From Ciona intestinalis (lineage: Eukaryota > Chordata > Ascidiacea > Phlebobranchia > Cionidae), in assembly GCF_000224145.3 (NCBI RefSeq), contig NC_020178.2, positions 1,722,391 to 1,786,390 on the forward strand: 64,000 bases of DNA, given 5' to 3'. The position numbers and the translations under genes were made by a program. A model generated the notes under the pieces. That model did no database searches, had not been told where the DNA came from, and saw only the letters and a program-made list of their open reading frames with translations. Positions within the stretch are counted from its first letter, which is position 1; every line of letters begins with the position of its first letter. Of the stretch, positions 23,180 to 34,693 are shown in pieces.

Positions 23180-24141
23180 TGCACAAATGCTAGATATTAA
23201 AACAGTAACACGAAAATGCTATTTGTGTATCGTGTTTTTCACTTTATTGTTTTGTTAATTCATTCCTATTTTATATTTCTCTTTAAACACATTAAGGAAA
23301 CACTGAATTAGTTTATGTGTGTATATACGTTCTTCTTGCTGTCTTGTCTTTAAACTAATCATCTTTTTACGTTGCTACTTTCCTTACAGGTACTGCTGTA
23401 GGAGGATATAATAGAATATTGTAAATATATTCATCTGTTTTTAAACTGGAGAATGGAAATAAATCCTTGAATAAACTACAGGTATGGTTGGTAGTTTATT
23501 AATTCAGCTTTATTATACACAGTTAGTTTGCTGATACAATAGAATAGATTATTGGTTTATAAGGTAATATAAAGTCAAGTAATTTGTGATGCGATTATCT
23601 GTATTATTTACTCATGTTCTGTTACATACGATAAAAGTTCATTGTTCTTAGTTTATCAAAAATATGTAATTGCCTTTTTAGTGTGTGGACACCTTTTGTT
23701 GGAGGTGACTTTAGTTTGTAACTTGTGGTCAAATTGTTCTTGGTGTTAATATATCTTCTTATTCATTGTTGGCATTGCAGAAGTAGTTGTTGTTTGTTGT
23801 GTGTTAGTAGCTTTGTACATACCTTCTATCCACTTTCAATTTCCTTTGTCTGGCACTGTGGAGAAATGATATTGTTTTTATTTATATATATATTACCTTT
23901 TTCATATTTATGGAAGCAATGTCCGCATATCAGTATCTAGCATTTAACTCGCTATTCTTTGCTTTTGATGCAAGCACCTCATAAGGATAAACCTTGGCAC
24001 CAGACTATTGTCTAACCCAAGGACTCACGCACCTAACAGTATAGAGCATTGAACCCGGTATCATTTGGTTAAGAATTAAGCTGTAAACCATGGTATCTGA
24101 CCAATTAGTCACGGCACCTATCACCAAGCCATGGCACCAGA

Positions 24142-24168
24142 CCGTGGCTTCACGGCACTAAGCCACGG
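24142..24168. repeat. Perfect 9-bp hairpin
   Basis: CCGTGGCTT (24142-24150) and AAGCCACGG (24160-24168) flank a 9-base loop. It lies downstream of LCCL gene 1. It could be incidental. Confidence 0.5.
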
Positions 24169-24417
24169 ACACTGGTGAACCACCAGTTACAAATGGATTC
24201 ATATTAAATAGGATTTATAAGCATTGTTGTTATTATTAAAACAAAGTTCAGCTCATTGGTAATAATGTTTACTGATTAATGAAGGATAGAAAATCAGAGG
24301 TCTTCTTGCCACCCCAGGCTTTATAAATATTGTTGTTAGTTTATTGAAACCAATTTTAGCTTATCGGTAATAACTAATCAATGTAGAAAATTATTCCAGA
24401 TTTTATAAACATTGTTG

Positions 24418-26650
24418 TTATTTAAGTTCACCTTTAAATTGAAACCCCTGTCCTGACCATCCACCCCAGTAAGACCTTATCCCATGTTGCAACGTGGTGT
24501 TAAACCCTGTGTGGTCCACGTACACTTTGTACACTGTTACTTTGCCCCCATTTTCTGCAACAGGTATTAAACACATTAATTTAAAATGGTTATAAATAAG
24601 TTGTGGTAAAAATATGCGAATGATTTGTTATATTTCTGTGTCCTTGATGTAAAATAAGTTATTAGGTAAAATCTTGATGAGGCTTTGTCACCTCAGAATT
24701 AGGCCAGAGTTGGCTCATTACCCCTAAAATGTTTAGCAAACTAAGGGAACTTCTCTCGTTAGCCCAATCACTAATTTTCTACCAAAAATTATCTTATTTT
24801 TATTTGCTTTTTTATAGATTTAATGTTTTTAAAATGTTTTTAATTTTTTAACTGCTTTAGTTCTTATAAAATCAAATAACTTGCCTCTAGTAATAACCCC
24901 GTCATGGATAGCAGACGCGCAAATGGTTGAATGTTCTCTTCTATAAACCCCGGTCCCATACACATGGCCTTCTGTCGAACAGTTTTGTGGGCAATCAATG
25001 CTGTAGACTTTGTCTGTAATAACCATGTCGCTATGATGGCACGCGCTCATTTCTGTAATGTCAGTTGAATGAATGTAACTTGCTTTATCCTTGCGTGGCC
25101 GGGAAACGACAGTCATTACAACACGAGTGTTCTGTTTCATACACCTCGTGCCAGTCTATGAGTTACCACGTATGTAACTTATTCGTCCTCGCATGGTGGG
25201 GCAATGAAAGTCGTTATAACACGGGTGTTCATACACCCCGTGCCAGCCTACAAGTCACTCAGTTATTATACATTAGTTTGTTCAATACAGTAAATATCAA
25301 TAAGCTTGTGAAAGAAACATGGTGCAACCAATTCAAAGTTATTGTTTTGTTGACACTTTGTAAAACTAGCTGTCAAAATACTGAAGTGTCGGTCAAATAC
25401 AACTAAATATATAAACACCAGTGAACAGTGGTTTTTAAGGTTATTGTTTCAATAAAAATTACTTTTAAAACATAAATTTCAATACAGTTTAAATAGATTT
25501 TAATATAGCATAATCTGTAACCTGAATAAATGTAAAGGTGCACCAGTTTAAAGTTATTGTTTGGTTAAAACTCTCATTAAAATGTTATTAGATTTAAATA
25601 TAGAATTATAATAAAACTTTACATACTTCTAAAGTTAAAAGCAATCCCATAAAAGTTGTATTCACTGTCACTCTTTATACCATGTTGTAAGTTTCCACGA
25701 TATCTTCTCTTTCCCTTGTAGAGATAAACTGTAACCTTTCCCCCAGAATCTGGTGGCAACAATATAAAACACTTAAACTTAGCTCACAAAGTTAATAGTG
25801 GGGTTTATGTTACTGTATATGCCACTAATCGTAATAAGTGTGGAGCAAACTTTTAAAAACACTCGGTAGCCAGGGATAATTGGACATGAAGCTATGTAAC
25901 TTGTTTATCCTTGCGTAGCGGGGCAACGACAGTCGTTATAACATGGGTGTTCTGTTTCATACACCTCCTGCCCGTTTACGAGTTACCATGTATGTAACTT
26001 ATTTTTTCCTTGCATGGCAGGGCAGCGACAGTAGTTAAACTAGTTATAACAAGTTAGTGAAGTAACTTACTTGTTATTTGTCCGTCATGGATTGCAGCGG
26101 CACACACTTGCGAATATCCATTATACCTAATGTTGCCCCACACCTTGTAATATTGTAGCTTACAATTTGCGGGACATCTCACGTGTTTCACGAAAGTGTT
26201 AAACTCCATCCCAATGGTGTTGCATGTGACTGTGAAGGGTAAACTTTGTAATGCGGTTTGTTAAAATATAAATAGTTGCCTCGATTAATAAAATGTCTGG
26301 TTTATTAAAGCATACAATGTACATTTTGACTGTGTGACTGTGTAGTTTGCATATAATTATGAAGGGACTTGTGTTTGTAAAGCATTGGGTTATTAAAATA
26401 TAAGTGGTTTTCTCATTTGCAAGTGTGGCAAACTTTTGGTGATCTATTTATATATTAATTCAAGTTTAAATTGCTCATAAATCTTTTTTTTTAGACTGTT
26501 TCGGCTTGTTAGATGTTTGTGCAGCCACATTACAGGAAAATGGCAAATTTAAATGAGATAAGTTGGAACTAAAATATACTTACTGTTATGGTAGACTTTG
26601 TCAGCATAAGTTGTAGCAAAAATAACAAAGAGAATCAAAGGTATCTTCAT
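24418..26650 (-). CDS. Secreted protein with two LCCL domains (LCCL gene 1)
   Basis: Five exons on the minus strand, 5' to 3': 26650-26584, 26229-26071, 25749-25627, 25052-24885, 24554-24418; 654 nt, 217 aa. The N-terminus MKIPLILFVIFATTYA is a typical signal peptide, so the product should enter the secretory pathway. Residues 23-116 and 117-217 are two LCCL domains, each with four cysteines (TC, CPANC or CPQNC, and VCAAAIHDG or ICASAIHDG) and the closing beta-rich half (GGKVTVY, HGIKS or HGIRS). LCCL modules occur in cochlin, vitrin and Limulus factor C and are linked to innate defence and lipopolysaccharide or matrix binding; the function here is inferred only. Intron 4 appears to use a GC donor (AG/GCAAGT at 24884-24879). 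The last exon ends by reading into TAA after FQFKGELK. A paralogue of the two genes upstream. Confidence 0.85.
25075..25260. repeat. ~100-bp 'CGTTATAACACGGGTGTTC' dispersed repeat
   Basis: Two degenerate units with TTATCCTTGCGTGGC, AACACGGGTGTTC and TACGAGTTACCACGTATGTAA-type sequence. It overlaps no exon; it starts just upstream of the acceptor of LCCL gene 1 exon 4. Confidence 0.8.
25318..25450. repeat. 'GTTGACACTTTGTAAAACTA' repeat, copy 4
   Basis: A single unit in the intron between exons 3 and 4 of LCCL gene 1, with TTGTTGACACTTTGTAAAAC and GAAGTGTCGGTCAAATACAA. Confidence 0.8.
25865..26040. repeat. ~100-bp 'CGTTATAACACGGGTGTTC' repeat
   Basis: Roughly one and a half units in the intron between exons 2 and 3 of LCCL gene 1, with CGACAGTCGTTATAACATGG and TTTCATACACCTCCTG. 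Confidence 0.8.
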
Positions 26651-27620
26651 TTTGTATTTCTTATATACGTGTTTTACTTCTATGGTATTTAATCTGTAAC
26701 ATTAGATTTATTGTTTTCATATAGTATTTTGTCAAATATTGTTCTTTTACTGTAGCTGATTCTAACCTGTCAAAATGTCAAAAAATGTCAAATAAATACT
26801 CTTGTTCTTGCTGCAACTAAAGTCTTTAAATCTAGTAGCCTTGCCTATTGTAATGTTTATATTAAGACCTTACTGACACATTAGCTTAGATACAATTAGA
26901 ATGTTATGCAAACTGTTTCAAATTAAAACCAGTAGGGCCTACCCAAATTACTGTAAGTAAAGCTGTTTTTTTTACAGTTTTTATGTTAAGACCCTACAGA
27001 CCCTCACTTGAGTAGCAGCCATTGCAGTATTTGAGTGTCACTGTCTTACACCACAACCACACACCCAGCATTGAAATGCAGCATTTGAGTGTAACTGTGT
27101 TAAACCACAACCACCCACACATTATAAGTTATGTAGAAGTGATTTTCTCCTTGTGTGGGCTGTACAGATAACATCTTAAGATCAACAACCGAACTCCTTT
27201 CTCGCTTCACCATAATTATGATTTATTGCAGTTTTTTGACGCTGCTGTGATAATAAGTTTCTGTCTCTTTGCTTGCTACTGCATTCTAATGCCATTTATA
27301 TCCTTGCTTGACAAATGACCGTGTTATTTTACTGTTAGTTTTAGTTTTTTTATTTTAACTCCATACAAAATGTTAGAAAGATTGATGAAATAGTTAGTTA
27401 TAATAGGTTACATACAATATGTATACAAGCTCCCAACACTTTGTGTGCTGAATAATCCATTATTATCAAACACAATATTATTTACATGTAATTGTATTTT
27501 GTATACAATGTATTATTATTCACATACATAATATTGTATATTTATAAAACTGTTAATGTATATTACTGCCACCATATTAGTGATGTCATATTGAACATGA
27601 TGATGTCATAATACATATTA
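26651..27620. other. 5' flank of LCCL gene 1 and 3' flank of LCCL gene 2
   Basis: AT-rich. Segments at about 26875-26965 and 27088-27200 recur upstream of LCCL genes 2 and 3. No additional exon was recognised. Confidence 0.6.
27088..27200 (-). promoter_or_regulatory. Conserved upstream block of LCCL gene 1
   Basis: About 110 bp (CCACAACCACCCACACATTA, TTATGTAGAAGTGATTTTCT, GTGTGGGCTGTACAGATAAC, ATCTTAAGATCAAC) lies about 440 bp upstream of the start codon. Almost the same block sits about 550 and 600 bp upstream of LCCL genes 2 and 3. It contains a GATA-like AGATAA and a CCACCCACAC box. A role as a shared enhancer or promoter is inferred. Confidence 0.5.
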
Positions 27621-30600
27621 TTATTCATCAGTGAATCTGAACGACCGATGCCACGGTCCATGATTTCTGCTCCATGTGTGAGGATCACCATTTTGTGAGG
27701 CGTTGTATGAGGGTTGTCCTTCCACTATTTCAACATGGACTGTTTGAAACTGATTCTCTGGAGGTAAGTATGTGTTTTATTGATATAGTGATTGTTATGA
27801 TGGGATAAACTAATCTATTCTTTAAGGGTAAAGTACCCGCTTACGAGTTCCACGTATGTAATGTATTTATCCTCGCATGGTGGAGCAGTGACAGTCCTTA
27901 TACCACGGGTGTCCCATTTCATACACCTTGTGTTCGCTTACTAGTTGCCATGTATGTAATATTTTTAGCCTTATCTAGCGGGTAACAACAATCGTTATAA
28001 CACACGTTATAACACACGTTATCAGGGCGCTGGGCGCTTAAAACAGTTCCTGATTCAACTTACTTAGTAATTTCCCGTCTATCAGTGCAGCTTTACATAT
28101 ATATGAGTTGTCCGTATAAACCCCACTTCCCCACACAGAATCAGTGGATAAGTAACAATACCCTGAACATTCAACGTCAAATCTTTCCTCTGTAAAGTCA
28201 CTGCCTTGTAGCAGACACGACTTGTGTTTTGCTGGGAATATAATGGGGCCAATTTATGACATAGGGCCAATATATGACATAAGGCCAATTTATGACATGG
28301 GGCCAATATATAAAATGGGGCCAATTTATAACATGGGGCCAGTGTATAAAATGGGGCCAATTTATGACATGGGGCCGTGTATAAAATGGGGCCAATTTAT
28401 GACATGGGGCCAATTTATAACATTGGTGCCAGTATATGAGATGGGCCAATATATGACATGAGGGTAATATATGACATAGAGCCAATGTATGAGATGCGGC
28501 CAATTTATGACATGAGGCCAATATACGACATGGGGCCAATTTATGACATGAGGCCAATATACGACATGCGGCCAATTTATGACATGGGGCCAATATACGA
28601 CATGGGGCCTATATACGACATGGGGCCAATATATGACATGGGGCCGATGTATGACATGGGGCCAATATACGACATGGGGCCTATATACGACATGGGGCCA
28701 ATTTACGACATGGGGCCTATATACGACATGCGGCCAATTTATGACATGGGGCCAATATATGACATGGGGCCAATGTATGACATGGGGCCAATATACGACA
28801 TGGGGCCTATATACGACATGGGGCCAATTTACGACATGGGGCCTATATACGACATGGGGCCAATTTATGACATGGGGCCAATATATGACATGGGGCCAAT
28901 GTATGACATGGGGCCAATATACGACATGGGGCCTATATACGACATGGGGCCAATTTATGACATGGGGCCTATATACGACATGGGGCCAATTTATAACATT
29001 GGTGCCAGTATATGAGATGGGGCTATCAGCTTACCTTTTTTTCTTATACCATGAGGTGTCACGACAGGAATCTTAAATATAAATGAGTTCTGTGTGGAGT
29101 TGTATGAATGACTTTGAATATCAGTAGCTTTACTATATGTCCCATAATACGACAACATGCCTTTGCTTTTCTTTATATGAACTGCTTTGCTTTGTCCTAT
29201 AAACAGAGTACTTGAATATAATTCATTCATATCTTAACACAAATAAACAGTAATTATCTACCTTATTCTACTGGTGTTGCTACCAAGTAAAATGCAATAT
29301 ATAAATAAAAAGCTTTTCTGGTAAAACAAAGTACATTAAATTATTGTTTTACCTGAAAATTGGTATAACTTCTTGTTTTAAACTAAATATAGCGAATTAT
29401 ATTCAGCTGTAACGTAATATATAGGTAAGAGCTAATTTTTATTAATTCATCTGCTATAAGCAAGATATTATATTTTCACCAAAAGAACAAATTTATTTAT
29501 ATATTACTTTATTCCTGGCAGCAGCAACAGCAGGTTATAAGCTAGATTTAATTTAAAACAAACAGTCCTACTAATTTACAAGTAAAACAATAATATAGTT
29601 TACTGTTTTAATCAAAACTTCTATTTATTTATATATTTTATCAACACAAGCAGCCCATCAATTCCACCAACCAAATCTTATTGTCTGATCCATGGTGGCA
29701 GCCATACATATACTTGATACATCTGCATACACATATGTCCCATATATACGTCTCGTATCTTCAGGTGTATCTCGACACTCAGAATAAGATGGACAGATCA
29801 GCATTACAATGTCTGCTGTAAACTTCTCTGCAGTTGTGCTGCAAGAAACTGGGATAAAATGTAAGTTTTGATGATTAAATAAATTAATGTAACTTATACA
29901 GGGCAATGGTAGTCGTTATAACATGGGTGTTTTGTTTCATACACCTTGTGCTTACTTAAGAGTTACCATGTATGTAACTTATTTATTCCTCACATGGCGG
30001 GGAAACGGTAGTCGTTATAACATGGGTGTTCAGTTTCATACACCTCGTGCCCGCATTTGAGTTACCACGTATGTAACCCTTTTATCCTTGCATGGCAGGG
30101 CAACGAAATCGCTATATAACACGGGTGTTCACACCTCGTCCCTGCTTATCATAGTTATTATAATGTTAATCTATGATTATTAATGTTTTTACCTTGAAAT
30201 GTAAAGGAAGCCCCGGACACCCCATGTGTTGTACTTGTTATTCCATGTTTATAATTCCCAACGTAGGAAGTTAAGCCCGATGTTCTGTATCCACTTATTA
30301 ATCCACCAGTGTCTACAATATGTCTATTTTAAACTGAATGGTGTTGTTGATAATGAATGTACATACAAGATGAATAATAGTAAGATGGTTTATGTTATTC
30401 TCACATGGCGGGGCAACGACTGTCGTTATAACATGAGTGTTCTGTTTTATACACCTAGTGCACGCTTACAATTTACTACGTATGTAATTTATTTATCCTC
30501 GCATGGTGGGATAACGACAGTCATTATAACACAGGTGTTCTGTTTCATACACCTCATGCCCGCTTACAAGTTACCGCCTATGTAACTTTGTTGGTGATTA

Positions 30601-33564
30601 TAAACATATTCGAAACTACATGTGCAAATTGCCATACATTAACAGCGTTATCATATTAACAAGCAAACCAGCGTTAATCTGTCCATCATGAACTGCAGCC
30701 GCGCAAATGTTCGAATCTTCAGAATAAATATTATTCCCTTTAACTTGGTAGTTAGCTTGGTCACACCTTGGTGGGCAGAAACCAACAAACCAATCTTTTT
30801 CCTCGATACTTGTCCCATTCATTGAGCATGGGATGGCTGGTGCTGTGTGTTAGCAATGTACATGCTATATTTTATTCTTAGTAGGGGATGGTCATACATA
30901 GTGATGCCTATGAAACCTAATATTTAGTTCGTGACAATTTTGTTGCTCTATGTTATAACATAAGTGTAATACTAGTAATATATGGTATTGTGGGGAAGAT
31001 GGGACACCTTTAGCACATAATGTTGAAATATCCTGATCGTGTTTTAAACAATTAACAACTGTCTATGGGAGTAAAAAAAAGGTGTGCCATCTTCCCCACC
31101 CTATTATATTGATATATTACTATTCTGTAGGGCCCATTTTTATTCTGTTTAAAACTTTCACACAAAGTGGGTTTTTGACATTTATTTAGGTTATCCTTAG
31201 AAAGTCCAAGCACCTCTTAAGTTACCCAAGTCTAAATTTACCGATTACCGTTAAATAGGAATCCATGTTCATCGTAAACTCTCGTATAAGATTTTACCCC
31301 ATTCTTGGTCTCCCATCGTTGTTTCCACTTATGTATATCAACAGTACGTACTTTATACACGGTGACTCTACCCCCTCTGCCTGTATTGTTAATGTTATGT
31401 ATAAAACTCAAAGACAAATTTTAAATCTATTACATTCATCGTTTAGTTAAAACACATCTCCGACTGTACATTTTGAGATTCAATCATACTTTGCATTTAT
31501 TTTTAATATTTATTTAATTTTTTTTAGTAAATCTTCCCAAATGCCTAACGAACTTCAGGGGTGGCTGTCGTTGCCAAGAGTTCACCAATTTTACACAAAG
31601 TACTTCATATTTTATACTAATAACCATGTTTCATAAACCTCGTGCATGCTTACGAGTCACCACGTATGTAACTTTGTGGGAGATTATTTTTGTTTTAATG
31701 TATGGCTGACAATTTAGACAAACCATTAGTTAGTGACTACTAGTTTATGGTTTATGTTAATTATTTAGACAACCTATAAATAACTACTGGCGTATTGTTT
31801 ATGTTAATTATCTTTACCTTTCTTAATAACTCCATCGAAAAACGCTGCATTGCAGATTCCCGACCTAGTGTGGTATATCCCTGACCCAAATATCATTACC
31901 TTATTTGTGCAATGCTTGGGGCAATCCACAGTGTAAACTTTTGCTGATTCTTGCATATCAAGGAGCTTACATGCGCTAACCTCTGCAAAGGTAATGTAAC
32001 AACTTCATTTACTTTTCTATATAATCTAAAGTTCAACCTTGAGATTCAAACATGTGTTGCAGTTTTTTGTAAAATTGTTATTTTTGTATTTATTTATAAG
32101 TATTTATTAAATGATGGGTTGTATTTTTGCTCGATAATCAAAGTTAGTTAACAGTCATGCTTTATGTAAATGAACAAATTAACTTATTCATACTCACATG
32201 GCCGGAAAACAACAACAGTTATTATAACATGAGTGTTCTGTTCATACACCTCGTATCAGCTTACCAGTTACCACGTATGTAACTTATTTATCCTCACATG
32301 GTGGGGCAACGACAGTTGTTATAACACGGGTGTTCTACACACACCTCGCGCTCAAAACTTTTGATTTTCCACAAAAATTTTCACCATTAAATAAACTTAA
32401 CCTCACCTTGAAATTGGAAGAACACGTTGAAGTAGTTATCATCCCTAACACTATGAACACCGTTTCTTATACTGCCCTTAAACCTATTTTGGCCAACCCT
32501 TGTATATACTGTCACTTTCCCACCTGCGTCTGGATAATATTTTTATTCATTTATTCAATTGAATGTTGATGACATACATAATATACAAATATCCTTATCG
32601 TGTTTTAAACAATTAACAACGTTCTTTGGGAATTGTGAAGATACGGTTTTATAATTATTTGAATGTTCTTTGTTTATTACCAAATATGATGGCACGTCAA
32701 AAGAAAATAAAGGTGTCCCATCTTCCCCCACCCTACTATATACAAATGTAAACATTCAAAAATATACTTGTAATTCTCCCATCATGTACAGCTGCAGCAC
32801 AAACTTCCGAATACCCAGTATAATGGTTGGTCCCAAACACCCTGTTAAACCTCCTTACACAATTTGCTGGACAAATCACATTCTGTTTGAAAGTCTTGAT
32901 GTCTAACCCAATTGTTCTGCAAGTTACTGTAAGTAAAGAAAATCACTTGGTTTTTACATGGTAAAAATAACTATGGTCCTATGTATGTTGCGGTACTTGG
33001 TTTCATGCCTACCTAATGTGATCTTAAATATTTTATGTTTGTCGAGACTTATTTATTTATTACAGGAATTTAGCTAATGGAAATTTATATTGTTTTATTC
33101 TTCAGCCATTTACTTGTTGAGGTTAACACATTGTTTTAAACTCCTTAACCTAACCTATTATAGGACCTGGATATTGATAAGTTAATATACACGCAAAAAA
33201 ATAGTGTTTTAAGAATTTAGGTATATAGTAGGGTGGGAGAAGATGGGGCATTTTTTCGTTCTATTTTCCCGTCCCATTTGGTAGTAAACAAGAACATTCA
33301 AAGAATTATTAAACCCTACCCTCAGGACTCCAACAGACCGTTGTTAATTGTTAAAATTCCGATCAGGATATTTGGATATTATGAGTTAAAGGTGTCCCAT
33401 CTTCTCCCATCATACTATATGCATTTATTTAGTTCTTAGTCATTTTATTTTCAAAGAAATAAATAACAAATTATGTTACATAACTTACTGTTATAATAAG
33501 TTGAATCTGCCCAAGATGTACCAAATATAATCATAAGAAAGCCAATGGTAATTGAAGCTCTCAT
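27621..33564 (-). CDS. Secreted protein with five tandem LCCL domains (LCCL gene 2)
   Basis: Eleven minus-strand exons, 5' to 3': 33564-33489, 32926-32768, 32529-32407, 31982-31818, 31380-31249, 30842-30669, 30312-30193, 29848-29672, 29196-29035, 28231-28064, 27757-27621; 1593 nt, 530 aa. All internal junctions are phase 1, and each LCCL domain is a pair of exons. The signal peptide is MRASITIGFLMIIFGTSWA. LCCL domains span about 26-119, 120-218, 219-316, 317-429 and 430-530; each keeps four cysteines. Domains 1-3 show canonical blocks (CPANC, VCAAAVHDG; CPKHC; CPPRC, ICAAAVHDG). Domain 4 has CPSYSEC and lacks the HDG motif (ICMAATMDQ). Domain 5 has CSGYC. No other domain or membrane segment is seen, so a soluble secreted or matrix protein is likely. 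An 18-bp satellite fills the intron between exons 9 and 10. Confidence 0.85.
27825..28015. repeat. ~100-bp 'CGTTATAACACGGGTGTTC' repeat
   Basis: About two units between the last two exons of LCCL gene 2, with TTATCCTCGCATGGTGG, ACCACGGGTGTCCCATTTCA and TTGCCATGTATGTAA. Confidence 0.8.
28242..29025. repeat. 18-bp satellite with 126-bp higher-order unit, LCCL gene 2 intron
   Basis: Tandem CCAATWTATGACATGGGG units run from just after exon 10's acceptor to about 10 bp before the donor of exon 9. Between about 28622 and 29000, seven-unit (126-bp) blocks repeat three times with the same variant order (starts 28622, 28748, 28874). Because 18 is a multiple of 3, frames stay open on both strands (for example PIYDMG repeats), but the array is intronic. 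Confidence 0.93.
29895..30150. repeat. ~100-bp dispersed repeat, two to three units
   Basis: Intron between exons 7 and 8 of LCCL gene 2. Units carry GTCGTTATAACATGGGTGTT, TTTCATACACCTCGTGCCCG and AGTTACCACGTATGTAA. Confidence 0.88.
30395..30595. repeat. ~100-bp dispersed repeat, two units
   Basis: Intron between exons 6 and 7 of LCCL gene 2, with CTCACATGGCGGGGCAACGA, TAACACAGGTGTTCTGTTTC and CATGCCCGCTTACAAGTTAC. Confidence 0.88.
30985..31107. mobile_element. GGGTGGGGGAAGA MITE, copy 5 (internal deletion)
   Basis: The left end TGTGGGGAAGATGGGACACC and right end CATCTTCCCCACCCTATTAT are kept; about 75 bp of the interior is missing after GTCTATGGGAG. It sits in the intron between exons 5 and 6 of LCCL gene 2. 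Confidence 0.82.
32165..32350. repeat. ~100-bp dispersed repeat, two units
   Basis: Intron between exons 3 and 4 of LCCL gene 2, with TCACATGGTGGGGCAACGAC and AGTTACCACGTATGTAACTT. Confidence 0.86.
32575..32740. mobile_element. GGGTGGGGGAAGA MITE, copy 6 (left end missing)
   Basis: Begins inside the element at TACAAATATCCTTATCGTGT and runs to the intact right terminus CATCTTCCCCCACCCTACTA. Located between exons 2 and 3 of LCCL gene 2. Confidence 0.82.
33226..33420. mobile_element. GGGTGGGGGAAGA MITE, copy 7
   Basis: Full-length, reverse orientation: ATAGTAGGGTGGGAGAAGAT at the left and CATCTTCTCCCATCATACTA at the right. In intron 1 of LCCL gene 2. Confidence 0.86.
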
Positions 33565-34117
33565 TTTGGGACCTGTCTTCGTTTTTTTATGTTTGAAACT
33601 TTTGCATTTATTTATTTTTTAAAGTTTTAGTTCCGTTCAGTTGATTTTCTTTAAAAGTGTTTGTTTACTTATATTTTCTGTTTTTTTCACAAATATAACT
33701 AGTATATGGTTCTTTAAGTTCTTGTTGCAGTTAAACTGTTCTTGTTCTAGTTTTATTTCTGTTCTTGTACTTTATTTGTTCTTTTTTAGTTGCTGTTCTT
33801 GTATTAGAATAATTTAGCTGTTTTTTTGTTATAAATTTATACCTGTTCGTTTTGGCTATGCAAACTACTTCACCATTAAGGTCTACTCTTAGCTGTTTAC
33901 ATGTTAAGATACCTGTACAACATTAGCCTGTACAACATTATGTTTATATTAAGACCCAACTGACACATTGGCTTAGATACAATTAGAATGTTATCCAAAC
34001 TGTTTCAAATTAAAACCAGTAGGGCCTACCCAAGTTGCTGTAAGTTGTTTTTATGTTAAGACCTTTTTTTACGCATTATCTTAGCTACAGCCCCTCACTT
34101 GAGTAGCAGCCTTTGCA

Positions 34118-34238
34118 GCGTTTGAGTGTCACTGTGTTAAACCACAACCACCCACACATTATAAGTTATGTAGAAGTGATTTTCTCCTTGTGTGGGCTGT
34201 ACAGATAACATCTTAAGATCAACAACCGAACTCCTTTC
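34118..34238 (-). promoter_or_regulatory. Conserved upstream block of LCCL gene 2
   Basis: Nearly identical to 27088-27200 and 41877-41980, including AGTTATGTAGAAGTGATTTT, GTGTGGGCTGTACAGATAAC and ATCTTAAGATCAACAACCGA. It lies about 550 bp upstream of the start codon at 33564. Confidence 0.5.
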
Positions 34239-34387
34239 CCACTTTACCATAATTATGATTTATTTCAGAACAGTTGTTTTCGAAAACAAGTGTAATAGTA
34301 TCATACAATATATTGGCTACACATAATACTGTATGTTTATAAAACTCCCATGTATAATACTGCCACCACATGTATAACATAATACTG

Positions 34388-34583
34388 TATAGTAGGGTGG
34401 GGGAAGATGGGACACCTTTTTATTCTATTTTTTCATCCCCTTTGGTAGTAAACAAAGTACATTCAAAGAAATATAAAACTGTATCCTCACGACTTCCATA
34501 CACAGTTGTTTATTGTTTAAAACACGATCAGGATATTTGGATATTAAGTGTAAAGGTGTCCCATCTTCCCCCACTCTACTATA
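34388..34583. mobile_element. GGGTGGGGGAAGA MITE, copy 8
   Basis: Full-length, reverse orientation, with intact TATAGTAGGGTGGGGGAAGA and CATCTTCCCCCACTCTACTA termini, between LCCL genes 2 and 3. Confidence 0.9.
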
Positions 34584-34693
34584 TGTTTATAAAACTGTTA
34601 ATGTATATTACTGCCACCATAATAGTAACATAATGATGTTATATTGATTATAATGATGTCATATTGAACATGATGATGTCATAATACATATTA

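Larger units (their letters stand above)
22474..24417. other. Spacer between PARP2 and LCCL gene 1
   Basis: Holds the PARP2 3' UTR, a 448-bp hAT-type element (22732-23179), possible polyadenylation signals (AATAAA near 23458 and 23470) after a ~1-kb tail, and a 9-bp hairpin (24142-24168). No coding exon recognised on either strand. Confidence 0.55.
33565..34693. other. Spacer between LCCL genes 2 and 3
   Basis: Upstream region of gene 2. It has CTTGTTCT-rich sequence, a segment (33925-34045) that is nearly the same as one upstream of gene 1 (TTAGATACAATTAGAATGTT, GTAGGGCCTACCCAA), the conserved block (34118-34238) and a MITE (34388-34583). The last 120 bp match the 3' flank of gene 2. Confidence 0.65.

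Noticed and set aside
23390-23480. An extra plus-strand exon after TTCCTTACAG
   Set aside because: No coding potential beyond a few codons; at most part of a spliced PARP2 3' UTR ending at the AATAAA near 23458-23470, which the sequence alone cannot show.
25065-25406. Plus-strand frame of 113 codons
   Set aside because: It spans two dispersed repeat families and runs antisense to LCCL gene 1; no domain or splice logic.
28458-29076. Long plus-strand frames of PIYDMG/MTWGQ-type repeats as a repetitive protein
   Set aside because: They are open only because the 18-bp satellite is a multiple of three without stops; the array lies exactly between two LCCL exons on the opposite strand.
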